From Nitrospirillum sp034653275 (GTDB lineage: Bacteria > Pseudomonadota > Alphaproteobacteria > Azospirillales > Azospirillaceae): a DNA stretch of 64,000 bases. The stretch is from assembly GCF_034653275.1 (NCBI RefSeq), contig NZ_JAYEES010000003.1:2418001-2482000 (forward strand), written 5' to 3'. Shown piece by piece: positions 56,322 through 64,000 of this stretch (the first letter of the stretch is position 1; each line of letters opens with the position of its first letter). The position numbers and the translations under genes were made by a program. The notes under the pieces are model-generated. The model did no database searches. It was not told the DNA's origin and worked only from the letters and a program-made list of their open reading frames with translations.

Positions 56322-58607
56322 TTACGCGTCCTCGCCCATCTCGTGCATCTGGGCGTCGACCACGGCCAGGGCCGACATGTTGACGATGCCGCGCACGGTG
56401 ACCGAAGGGGTGAGGATGTGCACCGGCTGGGCGGCGCCCAGCAGCACCGGACCCACCGGCTGCCCCTCCCCCAGGGTCTTCAGCAGATTGAAGGCGATGT
56501 TGGCGGCATCGCGGCTGGGCATGATCAGCAGGTTGGCCATGCCCTTCAGGCGGCTGTTGGGGAACACACGGTTGCGGATGTCTTCCGAGATGGCGCTGTC
56601 GGCATGCATCTCGCCCTCGACCTCCAGCGTCGGGCACTGCTGCTCGATCTTGGCCAGGGCGGCCCGCATGGTCAGGGCCGAGGCGTCGCCGTGGCTGCCG
56701 AAGTTGGAGTGCGACAGCAGGGCCACCTTGGGCACCACGCCGAAGCGCCGCACCTCTTCCGCCGCCAGGGCCGTCATGGCGGCGATCTGATCGGCCGTGG
56801 GTTCCGGCGTCACATAGGCGTCGGCCAGGAAGAAGGTGCCCTTGGGCAGGATCAGCACCGACAGGGCGGCGGGAATGGTGGTGCCCGGCTTCAGCCCGAT
56901 GACGTCCAGCACATGCTTCAGATGCCAGTCATAGAGGCCGACCGTGCCGCCGATCATGGCGTCGGCGTCGCCCTTGCGCACCATCATCAGGCCGATGACG
57001 GTGGTGTTGTTGCGCACCACCTGGCGGGCGCGGTCCGGGCTGACGCCCCGGCGCTCCATGATGGCGTGGTAGCTCTGCCAGTAGTCGGCATAACGCGGGT
57101 CGTTCTGCGGATCGACCAGTTCGACGTCGCGGTCCAGCTGGATGCGCAGGCCCAGCTTCTCGATACGGCGCGCCACCACCTCGCGCCGGCCGATGAGGAT
57201 GGGCTTGGCCAGGCCGTCGTCCACCACGAACTGCACGGCGCGCAGCACCCGCTCCTCCTCGCCCTCGCAATAGACCAGGCGCTTGGGCGCCTGCTTGGCG
57301 CGAGAGAACACCGGCTTCATCAGCAGTCCGGAGCGGAAGACGAACTGCGACAGCCGCTCGCGGTAGGCGTCGAAATCGGTGATGGGCCGGGTGGCCACCC
57401 CGCTGTCCATGGCGGCCTTGGCCACCGCCGGTGCGATCTCCAGGATCAGCCGCGGGTCGAAGGGCTTGGGGATGATGTTGTCGGGGCCGAAGCCGGCCTG
57501 CTGGTCGCCATAGGCGGCGGCCACCACGTCGTGCTGTTCCGCCATGGCCAGGCGGGCGATGGCCTCCACCGCGGCGATCTTCATCGCCTCGTTGATTTGG
57601 GTGGCGCCCACGTCCAAGGCGCCCCGGAAGATGAAGGGGAAGCAGAGGACGTTGTTGACCTGGTTGGGGTAGTCGGACCGCCCGGTGGCGATGATGGCGT
57701 CGGGCTGCGCCTCGCGCGCCTCCTCCGGCATGATTTCCGGGGTGGGGTTGGCCAGCGCCAGGATGACCGGCTGGCCCGCCATCTTGGCCACCATGGGCTT
57801 GGTCAGCACCCGCGGGGCGGACAGGCCCAGGAAGATGTCCGCGCCATCGATGATGTCGTCCAGGGTACGGGCGTTGGTCTTCTTGGCGTAGCGGGCCTTG
57901 CGCGGGTCCATCAGCTCGGTGCGGCCGTCATAGACCACGCCCTTGATGTCGCTGACCCAGATGTTGTCCACGGGCATGCCCATGTCGACCAGCAGGTCCA
58001 GGCAGGCCAGGGCGGCGGCGCCGGCGCCGCTGGCCACCAGCTTGACCTCGTCGATCTTGCGGCCGCGCAGCTTCAGCGCGTTGGTGATGGCGGCGGCGAC
58101 GATGATGGCGGTGCCATGCTGGTCATCATGGAAGACCGGGATCTTCATGCGCTCGCGCAGCTTGCTTTCCACGTAGAAGCATTCCGGCGCCTTGATGTCC
58201 TCAAGGTTGATGCCGCCGAAGGTCGGCTCCAGCGCGGCGATGACCTCGACCAGCTTGTCGGGATCCTTCTGGTCGATCTCGATGTCGAAGACGTCGATGC
58301 CCGCGAACTTTTTGAACAGGACGCCCTTGCCCTCCATCACCGGCTTGGCGGCCAACGGACCGATGTCGCCGAGGCCCAGCACGGCGGTGCCGTTGGTGAT
58401 GACGGCCACCAGGTTGCCGCGCGAGGTCATCTGGCTGGCCTCGGCCGGATCGGCCACGATGGCCTCGCAGGCGAAGGCCACGCCGGGCGAATAGGCCAGG
58501 GCAAGGTCGCGCTGCGTCGCCAGGGGCTTGGTCGGCGTGACGGCGATCTTACCCGGCGTCGGCAGCCGGTGATAGTCAAGGGCGGCTTCGCGAAACTCGT
58601 CGGACAT
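56322..58607 (-). CDS. maeB: NADP-dependent malic enzyme (malic enzyme-phosphotransacetylase fusion)
   Basis: A 761-residue protein, the normal size of MaeB. The N-terminal half is malic enzyme: HRLPTPGKIAVTPTKPLAT, LGLGDIGPLAAKPVMEGK, HDDQHGTAIIVAAAITNAL, ASGAGAAALACLDLL (NADP fold). The C-terminal ~330 residues resemble phosphate acetyltransferase (LVYCEGEEERVLRAVQFV onward, GEMHADSAISEDIRN), usually an allosteric, inactive domain binding acetyl-CoA. It decarboxylates malate to pyruvate with NADPH. The start at 58607 gives MSDEFREAALDYHRLP; an in-frame ATG at 58652 is less likely. Confidence 0.96.
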   Translation of the reverse strand: MSDEFREAALDYHRLPTPGKIAVTPTKPLATQRDLALAYSPGVAFACEAIVADPAEASQMTSRGNLVAVITNGTAVLGLGDIGPLAAKPVMEGKGVLFKKFAGIDVFDIEIDQKDPDKLVEVIAALEPTFGGINLEDIKAPECFYVESKLRERMKIPVFHDDQHGTAIIVAAAITNALKLRGRKIDEVKLVASGAGAAALACLDLLVDMGMPVDNIWVSDIKGVVYDGRTELMDPRKARYAKKTNARTLDDIIDGADIFLGLSAPRVLTKPMVAKMAGQPVILALANPTPEIMPEEAREAQPDAIIATGRSDYPNQVNNVLCFPFIFRGALDVGATQINEAMKIAAVEAIARLAMAEQHDVVAAAYGDQQAGFGPDNIIPKPFDPRLILEIAPAVAKAAMDSGVATRPITDFDAYRERLSQFVFRSGLLMKPVFSRAKQAPKRLVYCEGEEERVLRAVQFVVDDGLAKPILIGRREVVARRIEKLGLRIQLDRDVELVDPQNDPRYADYWQSYHAIMERRGVSPDRARQVVRNNTTVIGLMMVRKGDADAMIGGTVGLYDWHLKHVLDVIGLKPGTTIPAALSVLILPKGTFFLADAYVTPEPTADQIAAMTALAAEEVRRFGVVPKVALLSHSNFGSHGDASALTMRAALAKIEQQCPTLEVEGEMHADSAISEDIRNRVFPNSRLKGMANLLIMPSRDAANIAFNLLKTLGEGQPVGPVLLGAAQPVHILTPSVTVRGIVNMSALAVVDAQMHEMGEDA

Positions 58608-58817
58608 GGGGCCGGTCTCTTCTGCGGGGGACTGGGTCGCGAGCGGCGTCACGGGGCGCCGATGCTTCCACGGGCGTCGTAAACCGTTCGGTCTGCTTCC
58701 TGCTTAAGGCGGGGGGGCGGCATTGTCCAGAGGCCATGGGCACTATGGTGCCATTCGACGCCAGCGCGCCCGTCTGCCATGCGCGATATCGGCCCATAAG
58801 CGATGCCCGGAAACGCG

Positions 58818-58845
58818 AAAGGCCGACCCCATAGGGCCGGCCTTT
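58818..58845 (-). terminator. Terminator of the tRNA-Leu gene
   Basis: Stem AAAGGCCG/CGGCCTTT with a 12-base loop, 8 bases downstream of tRNA-Leu on the minus strand. The stem's own 3' arm ends in TTT, followed by CGCG. Confidence 0.7.
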
Positions 58846-58852
58846 CAGGTGA

Positions 58853-58937
58853 TGGTGCGGTCAAGAAGACTCGAACTTCCACGGGTTGCCCCACAGCGAC
58901 CTCAACGCTGCGCGTCTACCAATTCCGCCATGACCGC
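58853..58937 (-). tRNA. tRNA-Leu (GAG)
   Basis: An 85-base class II tRNA with a long variable arm. It starts GCGGTCATGGCGGAATTGGT, has anticodon GAG in loop TTGAGGT on stem CAGCG/CGCTG, and ends with encoded CCA. It reads CTC/CTT codons. Confidence 0.95.
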
Positions 58938-59126
58938 ATCATGTCAGAACCTCGTCGGCAAGGGCTTGCCAACGGGTGAACGGGGGAATAGCAAATCGCC
59001 GATCCCATAGCAAGCCCTCGTGTGGCCCCATCGGGATCGGGACACACTATATAAAGGTGTGACCCGGAAAAGCCCCCGGCGCCGCACCCGCCGGAACCGC
59101 CTTAGCACGACAGGTAAGCAACCGCG

Positions 59127-59885
59127 ATGTCCCTGCCCCTGACCGAAACCGACGCCATTCCACCCTCCCCGCATTTGGCCTCCCCGCATTTGGCCTCCCC
59201 GCCTTCGGCCGGCCCGGAATGGCGCATCAGCGACCAGCCCGTGGCCTATCCCGAGGCGGTGGCCGCCATGGAGGAGCGCGTGGCGGCCATCCGCGCCGGC
59301 ACGGCGCCCGAACTGGTGTGGCTGCTGGAACACCCGCCGCTGTACACCGCCGGCACCAGCGCCAAGGCGGAGGACCTGCTGGACCATGGCCGCTTCCCCG
59401 TGTTCCAGACCGGGCGCGGCGGGCAGTACACCTATCATGGTCCCGGCCAGCGCGTGGCCTACGTCATGCTGGACCTGGTGAAGCGCGGGCCCGACGTCCA
59501 CCGCTACGTCACCAACCTGGAGGAATGGATCATCCGCACCCTGGCCCTGTTCAACATCAAGGGCGAGCGGCGCTGTGGCCGCGTGGGCATCTGGGTGGAC
59601 AAGCAACCCTATGGCGGGCTGCGGGGCCAGGAGGACAAGATCGGCGCCATCGGCGTCCGGGTGCGCCGCGGGGTCACCTTCCACGGCATTTCCCTGAACG
59701 TGGATCCGGATTTGGAGCACTTCGGCGGCATCGTGCCCTGCGGCATCACCCAGTTCGGCGTCACCTCCATGCATGCCTTGGGGCACCTGGTCAGCCTGCA
59801 CGAGGTGGACGCGGCGTTGCGCGACAGCTGGAACGGGGTGTTCGAAACGCCGGACGCCGCCCCAGCGGGGACGTGCGCCCGGTAG
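59127..59885 (+). CDS. lipB: Octanoyltransferase (lipoate biosynthesis)
   Basis: A 252-residue enzyme that moves octanoyl from acyl carrier protein to lipoyl domains. Motifs are RGGQYTYHGPGQRVAY, catalytic Lys171 in EDKIGAIGVRV, and Cys205 in HFGGIVPCGITQFGVTS. It is longer than usual because of an N-terminal insert of three 5-residue repeats (SPHLA SPHLA SPPSA, residues 14-28). It is divergent from tRNA-Leu and stands alone; lipA is not in the window. Confidence 0.96.
   Translation: MSLPLTETDAIPPSPHLASPHLASPPSAGPEWRISDQPVAYPEAVAAMEERVAAIRAGTAPELVWLLEHPPLYTAGTSAKAEDLLDHGRFPVFQTGRGGQYTYHGPGQRVAYVMLDLVKRGPDVHRYVTNLEEWIIRTLALFNIKGERRCGRVGIWVDKQPYGGLRGQEDKIGAIGVRVRRGVTFHGISLNVDPDLEHFGGIVPCGITQFGVTSMHALGHLVSLHEVDAALRDSWNGVFETPDAAPAGTCAR
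59166..59210 (+). repeat. 15-bp tandem repeat inside lipB
   Basis: Three in-frame 15-base units encode SPHLA, SPHLA and SPPSA near the LipB N-terminus. The first two differ by no base; the third has CCTTCG for CATTTG. Length is a multiple of three, so unit gain or loss keeps the frame. Confidence 0.85.
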
Positions 59886-59987
59886 ACGGGCGCTCGCTAT
59901 CCATTCGACAGCTAAACCTGTGATAGTTGGATCCCGGCCACCAAAGCCACGCATAATTGAAGCGGTGTGGCAACGGTGGGGGGCGCC

Positions 59988-60758
59988 ATGAAAACCGCGA
60001 TCACATCTCGGCCGGTCGCAACGGCCAATCGGCACACCTTTTATGTGGCCATGGCCGCCATCTTCCTAGCCATCGCCTTCGGCGGGTTCACGCCGACCTA
60101 TTGGCGGCCGGTGCTCAGCGGCACCTTCCACCGGCCGGCCATCGTCCATATCCACGGCTTCGTCCTGTTTTCCTGGTGCCTCTTCTATTTCGCGCAGACG
60201 CTGCTGGCGGCGCGGGGCCGGACACCCGACCACCGCAGCTGGGGCCTGGCCGGCATCGCCCTGTTCAGCGTGATGATCTGCACCATCCTGGCCAGCCAGG
60301 TCGCCGTGCTGAACCTGTACGCCCAACTGGGGTTCGGCGATGCGGCCAAGCGCTTCGCCGCCGTCTCGCTGACGGCGTTGCCCCTGTTCATCGCCGTCTT
60401 CGTGCTGGCCATCGTGATGGTTCGACGGCCGGAGGTACACAAGCGGCTTATGATCCTGCTCATGGCCCTGCTGATGCAGCCGGCCATCGCCCGCGTTTTC
60501 GTGGCCCTGCTGGCACCGCCCGGGGCGGCGGCGGAGGGTCCGCCCCCGCCGCCCTTCGTGGCAATCCCCCCGGGTCTGGTCGCCGACCTGCTGCTGGTCG
60601 CGGCCCTGGTCCATGACTGGCGGACACGCGGACGGCCCCATCCCGTCTATGCCTATGGCCTGCCGCTGGCCATCCTGAACCAGGTGGTCATGGTGCCCAT
60701 CGCCGGCAGCGCCGCCTGGATGACCCTCATGGATGGCTACACCAAGCTGTTCGGATAG
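59988..60758 (+). CDS. Multi-pass membrane protein of unknown function
   Basis: A 256-residue protein with about six or seven hydrophobic helices (HTFYVAMAAIFLAIAFGGFTP, VHIHGFVLFSWCLFYFAQTLL, SWGLAGIALFSVMICTILASQ, TALPLFIAVFVLAIVM and others). VHIHGFVLFSWCLF and RPEVHKRLMILLMALLM contain conserved-looking His residues and recall proteins of the DUF2306-like or cytochrome-b-type membrane family; I cannot assign it. ATG 59988 follows GGGGGG; an in-frame GTG at 59967 is possible. It follows lipB by 102 bases. Confidence 0.8.
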   Translation: MKTAITSRPVATANRHTFYVAMAAIFLAIAFGGFTPTYWRPVLSGTFHRPAIVHIHGFVLFSWCLFYFAQTLLAARGRTPDHRSWGLAGIALFSVMICTILASQVAVLNLYAQLGFGDAAKRFAAVSLTALPLFIAVFVLAIVMVRRPEVHKRLMILLMALLMQPAIARVFVALLAPPGAAAEGPPPPPFVAIPPGLVADLLLVAALVHDWRTRGRPHPVYAYGLPLAILNQVVMVPIAGSAAWMTLMDGYTKLFG

Positions 60759-60782
60759 GACGCCCGGCGGACAGTCCCCGGA

Positions 60783-61184
60783 TCAGTTCCTGGCCTTCAG
60801 CAGATCGCGGATTTCCTCCAGCAGCACCTCTTGCCGGGGCGGGGCGGAAACCGCCTTGGTGCGGAAGCGGTTCACCTGCTTCACCAGCAGGAACACGGCA
60901 CCGGCGACGATGAAGAAGCGGATGACGACGTTGATGAAGACGCCGTAGTTGACGGTGGCGGCACCCGCGTCCTGCGCCGCCTTGAGGTTGGCGTAGTGTT
61001 CGCCGTTCAGGGCCAGGAAATAGCTGGAGAAGTCGATGCCGCCCATGAGATAGCCGATGGGGGGCATGATCAGGTCATTGACCAGCGAATTGACGATGCC
61101 GGTGAAGGCGGCGCCAACGATGATGCCGACGGCCAGGTCGATGACGTTGCCCCGGCTGATGAACGACTTGAATTCTTCCCACAT
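60783..61184 (-). CDS. mscL: Large-conductance mechanosensitive channel
   Basis: A 133-residue channel that opens when membrane tension rises and releases solutes during osmotic downshock. It starts MWEEFKSFISRGNVIDLAVG with IIVGAAFTGIVNSLVNDLIMPPIGYLMGG (TM1), a short periplasmic loop, TM2 (GVFINVVIRFFIVAGAVFLL) and a charged C-terminal helix. Both helices and the length match MscL. It converges with the membrane-protein gene, 24 bases apart. Confidence 0.97.
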   Translation of the reverse strand: MWEEFKSFISRGNVIDLAVGIIVGAAFTGIVNSLVNDLIMPPIGYLMGGIDFSSYFLALNGEHYANLKAAQDAGAATVNYGVFINVVIRFFIVAGAVFLLVKQVNRFRTKAVSAPPRQEVLLEEIRDLLKARN

Positions 61185-61322
61185 CCTCGCGTCCCCTTTA
61201 TTCGTGCGGTCCCGGTTGCGCGGGCCGCTTCATGGGTTGGTGGACGCAGTATGCAGGCAGCGGGCCGCCAGGGTCACTACCCACTGGATGTAGGCGGTCC
61301 CCCGCGAAAGCCCGATACGGAA

Positions 61323-61351
61323 AGGGCCGGTCCCGTCACCGGGCCGGCCCT
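61323..61351 (-). terminator. Probable terminator of the chemotaxis operon
   Basis: An 8-bp stem AGGGCCGG/CCGGCCCT (loop about 13 bases), followed on the minus strand by TTCC. It lies 37 bases after the cheR stop. The T-tract is weak. Confidence 0.55.
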
Positions 61352-61387
61352 CTATGAAGCGAAATTCTCCGCCCTCAGGCCCCGCCC

Positions 61388-62197
61388 TCAGGGTAGGACG
61401 TACAGGCCGCGCTGGCCTTCCATGGGCTTGAACCTGTCGGTGATGCCTAAGACCGTCTCGGCACCGCCCAGGTACAGCACACCGTCGGGCGGCATCTGCT
61501 TGGCGATGGCCTCCAGCACCTTGGTCTTGGTCGGCTGGTCGAAGTAGATCAGCACGTTGCGGCAGAACACCACGTCGAACTGGCCCAGCGGCGACAGGTC
61601 GGTCAGCAGGTTGTATTCCCGGAAGGTGGCCATCTGCCGGATCTGCGGCGACAGCTGCCACTTGTCGCCGGTCTGCTTGAAATACTTCACCAGCATGGTG
61701 ATGGGCAGGCCGCGCTGCACCTCGAACTGGGTGTAGATGCCGGCGCGCGACTTCTCCACCATCTCCGACGACAGGTCGGTGCCCACGATCTCGATGCGCC
61801 AGCCGTTCAGGCGGACGGAGTCCTCCGATAACATCATGGCCAGCGAATAGGCCTCCTGTCCACTGGAGCAGGCGGCCGACCAGATGCGGATGGACTTCTT
61901 GGTGGCCCGGCTTTCCAGCAGGGCCGGCAGGACCACCTGCTTGAACTGGTCGAAAGGCTTTTGGTCGCGGAAGAAGGACGACTCGTTGGTCGTCATCGCC
62001 TCCGTGATGTCCTTCAGCAGGTTTTCGTCCTTGCGGGCGCGAACCGTGGCCGCCAGTTCATCCAGCGTTTTCAGGTTCCACTTCCGCGCCACGGGCATGA
62101 GGCGCGATTCCAGCAGGTAGGCCTTGTCCTTGGTCAGGACCAAGCCCGAACGCTGCTTCAGCATCGTGCAGAACATGTCGAAGTCTTCGACCTTCAT
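61388..62197 (-). CDS. cheR: Chemotaxis protein methyltransferase
   Basis: A 269-residue S-adenosylmethionine-dependent enzyme that methylates glutamates on chemoreceptors. The CheR N-terminal helix domain (FDMFCTMLKQRSGLVLTKDKAYLLESRL) precedes the methyltransferase domain with TNESSFFRDQKPFD, IWSAACSSGQEAYSLAM (SAM site) and NLLTDLSPLGQFDVVFCRNVLIYFDQ. ATG 62197 overlaps the cheB stop by 4 bases (ATGA). Last gene of the cheW-cheY-cheB-cheR order. Confidence 0.95.
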   Translation of the reverse strand: MKVEDFDMFCTMLKQRSGLVLTKDKAYLLESRLMPVARKWNLKTLDELAATVRARKDENLLKDITEAMTTNESSFFRDQKPFDQFKQVVLPALLESRATKKSIRIWSAACSSGQEAYSLAMMLSEDSVRLNGWRIEIVGTDLSSEMVEKSRAGIYTQFEVQRGLPITMLVKYFKQTGDKWQLSPQIRQMATFREYNLLTDLSPLGQFDVVFCRNVLIYFDQPTKTKVLEAIAKQMPPDGVLYLGGAETVLGITDRFKPMEGQRGLYVLP

Positions 62198-63420
62198 GCC
62201 GCCGTCCTCAGTGCGATCTTGCGGATAAACGGACCGATCTCCTTCAAGGGCAGGATGGAACTGCACAAGCCCGCGGTTGCCACGGCACCCGGCATGCCCC
62301 ACACCACGCTGCTGGCCTCGTCTTGGCCAACAACCATACCCCCGGCCTGGACCACCTGGTCGCAGCCGCCGCGACCGTCATGCCCCATGCCGGTGAGGAT
62401 GACCGCCAACACCTTACGCCCATAAATCTTAACAATACTGCGCAACATGGGATCGACCGCCGGCCGGCAGAAATTTTCCGGCGGGTCCTTGGTCAGTTGC
62501 GCGGTGGTGACGCCGTTGCGCGACACCAGCAGGAAGTGGTTGTCGCCCGGCGCCACATAGGCCCGGCCGCCGACGATGGGCTCCCCGTCCTTGGCCTCCG
62601 CGCACTCGATCCCGCACTGGCGGGTGATGTGCTCGGCCAGGATGGTGGTGAAGGTCGCCGGCATATGCTGGGTGATGACGATGGGCTGTTGCAAGCCGCC
62701 CCGGAAATTGGCCATCACCTCGAACAGGGCCTGGGGCCCGCCGGTGGAGCTGCCGATGGCGATGATGTCCGGCCGGATGTCCGGCGCCGGGCGCAGCACC
62801 ACCGGACCGTGGTCCAGCAGGCGGCTGCGGATGGGCGACGGTGCCGCGGGCGCCGCGGTGCCGGTGGGGGCGGCCGCAGGTGCCGCACCCGGAACGGGTG
62901 CCACGACGGGGCGCGGCGCCAGCGGTCGCGAGGGTGTGCCCTTGGACGGATCGGCCCGGCGGGCGGCTTCGCCCAGCGCCTGGACCTTGCTGACCAGTTC
63001 CGCCTTGAAGCTTTCCGCGCCCGTCAGCTCCCGCGTCGAGGACGGCTTGGTGACATAGTCGGAGGCGCCGGCGCGCAGGGCCCGCAGCGAGATGTCGGCG
63101 TTCTTGGCCGTCAGGGTCGAGGCCATGATGATCTTGACCGCCGGATCGGCGGCGATCAGCTGCGGCAGGGCCGTCAGCCCATCCATCACCGGCATCTCGA
63201 TGTCCAGGACGATGACGTCCAGGGTCTGGCGCTGCAGGGTGTTGATGGCCATCTGGCCGTTGGCCACCGAAGCGACGACACGGATGGTGCCGTCACCCTC
63301 CAGGGTACGCGTCAGCAAGCCACGGATGACCGCCGAATCGTCCACGACCATGACCCGGTACGGCTCGGTCGTGGAGGCCGCCGAGGACGCGGCCTGAGGT
63401 CGTCCGGGGATATCGATCAT
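62194..63420 (-). CDS. cheB: Chemotaxis response regulator methylesterase
   Basis: A 408-residue protein. The N-terminal receiver domain has VMVVDDSAVIRGLL and VIVLDIEMPVMDG (phospho-Asp) and YVTKPSS. A Pro/Ala-rich linker (about residues 170-220) is longer than usual. The C-terminal methylesterase has IGSSTGGPQAL (Ser), QHMPATFT (His) and LTGMGHDGRGG (Asp). It removes methyl groups from receptors after phosphorylation by CheA. The start at 63420 (MIDIPGRPQ) is 20 bases after the cheY stop; the longer frame is a shadow. Confidence 0.95.
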   Translation of the reverse strand: MIDIPGRPQAASSAASTTEPYRVMVVDDSAVIRGLLTRTLEGDGTIRVVASVANGQMAINTLQRQTLDVIVLDIEMPVMDGLTALPQLIAADPAVKIIMASTLTAKNADISLRALRAGASDYVTKPSSTRELTGAESFKAELVSKVQALGEAARRADPSKGTPSRPLAPRPVVAPVPGAAPAAAPTGTAAPAAPSPIRSRLLDHGPVVLRPAPDIRPDIIAIGSSTGGPQALFEVMANFRGGLQQPIVITQHMPATFTTILAEHITRQCGIECAEAKDGEPIVGGRAYVAPGDNHFLLVSRNGVTTAQLTKDPPENFCRPAVDPMLRSIVKIYGRKVLAVILTGMGHDGRGGCDQVVQAGGMVVGQDEASSVVWGMPGAVATAGLCSSILPLKEIGPFIRKIALRTAA

Positions 63421-63440
63421 GATCTTATGGTTCCCGGGCG

Positions 63441-63806
63441 TCAGAGAAGCCCGACCTGCTGGAACTTGGTTTGGATGATCTCGCTGTCGAAGGGCTTCAT
63501 GATGTACTCGTTCGCCCCGGCCGACAGCGCCTCCTGGATGTGGGCCAGATCGTTCTCGGTGGTGCAGAACACCACCTTGGGCGTCTGGCCCCCCGACATC
63601 TTGCGCAGACGCCGCAGGAACTCGATGCCGGTCATGACCGGCATGTTCCAGTCCAGCAGGATGGCGTCCGGCATGGACGCCGCGCACGCTTCCATCGCCT
63701 GCTTGCCATCCTCGGCTTCTGAACAGGTGAAGTTCAGCTCTTCCAGGATCTTGCGCGCGACCTTGCGGACGACGCGGCTGTCATCGACGACCAGGCAGGA
63801 CTTCAT
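63441..63806 (-). CDS. cheY: Chemotaxis response regulator
   Basis: A 121-residue single-domain receiver. MKSCLVVDDSRVVRKVARKI carries the acidic pair, AILLDWNMPVMTGIEFL the phospho-Asp, and NEYIMKPF the Lys. It is phosphorylated by CheA and alters the flagellar motor. It sits between cheW (54-base gap) and cheB, in a chemotaxis operon like that of other Azospirillaceae. Confidence 0.94.
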   Translation of the reverse strand: MKSCLVVDDSRVVRKVARKILEELNFTCSEAEDGKQAMEACAASMPDAILLDWNMPVMTGIEFLRRLRKMSGGQTPKVVFCTTENDLAHIQEALSAGANEYIMKPFDSEIIQTKFQQVGLL

Positions 63807-63860
63807 GCAAAGGACCTCGGTTGCTAAGCGCTCGAAAGCACCGGTGGGTTAAGCCCAGGC

Positions 63861-64000
63861 TCAGGCGGCTTCGGTATTAGCGAAATTCAACAACCGCGAC
63901 ACGTCAAGCACAACGAGAAGATTTTCCCGCAGACGATAAATACCCGTGGACACTTCGCGCCACCGCGCGTCCATCGTGGCCGGCTGCCGTTCGAAGTCAT
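63861..64000 (-). CDS. cheW: Chemotaxis coupling protein, C-terminal part
   Basis: The last 46 codons of a gene that continues beyond the window. The residues TMDARWREVSTGIYRLRENL and LVVLDVSRLLNFANTEAA match the end of CheW, the scaffold between chemoreceptors and CheA kinase. It is the first visible gene of the cheW-cheY-cheB-cheR run; cheA probably lies further upstream. Confidence 0.85.
   Translation of the reverse strand, partial: DFERQPATMDARWREVSTGIYRLRENLLVVLDVSRLLNFANTEAA

Noticed and set aside
56343..58682. 779-codon plus-strand ORF opposite maeB
   Set aside because: Gln/Val/Gly/His-rich antisense frame; maeB on the other strand has all expected motifs.
58723..59010. 95-codon plus-strand ORF over tRNA-Leu
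   Set aside because: Its middle is simply the reverse strand of the tRNA gene.
59043..59062. Imperfect palindrome with TATAAA upstream of lipB
   Set aside because: It may be a promoter -10, but no -35 sits at proper spacing and the palindrome is short, so no feature is called.

Overview
The window comes from a high-GC alphaproteobacterium, most likely Rhodospirillales/Azospirillaceae (Azospirillum, Nitrospirillum or Niveispirillum type). This is inferred from the 16S sequence style, the rrn order 16S-Ile-Ala-23S-5S-fMet, a DUF1489 gene, a LeuA with a leader peptide, and a cheW-cheY-cheB-cheR cluster. It looks chromosomal. I see no insertion sequence, phage, plasmid or CRISPR array.

Layout. 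1-5.2 kb: two tandem secreted S10 peptidases (the first cut by the window edge), a secreted S9 peptidase and a frameshifted exported protein. 5.2-7.5 kb: a TonB-dependent siderophore receptor behind a Fur-box-like site. 7.5-9.7 kb: leuA with an almost leaderless Leu-rich leader peptide. 9.7-15.8 kb: small oxidoreductase and regulator units (LysR/SDR, cupin, FMN monooxygenase, SDR/tautomerase/MarR). 16-17.7 kb: a chemoreceptor. 17.7-25.9 kb: sugar genes (a 1275-residue LamG protein, an aldo-keto reductase, a glycosyltransferase and a GH29 fucosidase) with a LacI-type operator. 25.9-32.9 kb: pbpC and a frameshifted alpha-2-macroglobulin gene. 33.2-37.9 kb: a ROK regulator, an AGE epimerase and an exported alpha/beta hydrolase. 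38-45.7 kb: two tandem membrane Ser/Thr kinases with large C-terminal regions, an AraC regulator and an ECF sigma factor. 45.7-51.5 kb: a complete rRNA operon on the minus strand with its promoter and terminator. 51.6-61.2 kb: housekeeping and metabolic genes (DUF1489, ion channel, DsbA-like isomerase, thiolase with TetR, maeB, tRNA-Leu, lipB, mscL). 61.4-64 kb: chemotaxis genes cheR, cheB, cheY and the end of cheW.

The most unusual signal is a structured intergenic element of about 115-130 bp. It occurs three times (138-267 plus; 7495-7613 minus; 13940-14055 minus). Each copy has a variable 5' hairpin, the bases TAG, a second hairpin, a GCCGGAG segment, a hairpin with a GGAT loop and a terminal CTTGAGG. 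The stems change in sequence between copies but stay complementary, while loops and joints are kept. That pattern suggests selection on a folded RNA or a hairpin-dependent mobile repeat.

Other points of interest are the leuL leader whose start codon lies close to the predicted transcription start, the kinase/sigma module, and two genes each broken by the apparent loss of one base in a C or G run. The two frameshifts may be sequencing errors or true slippage, and the sequence alone cannot tell which.
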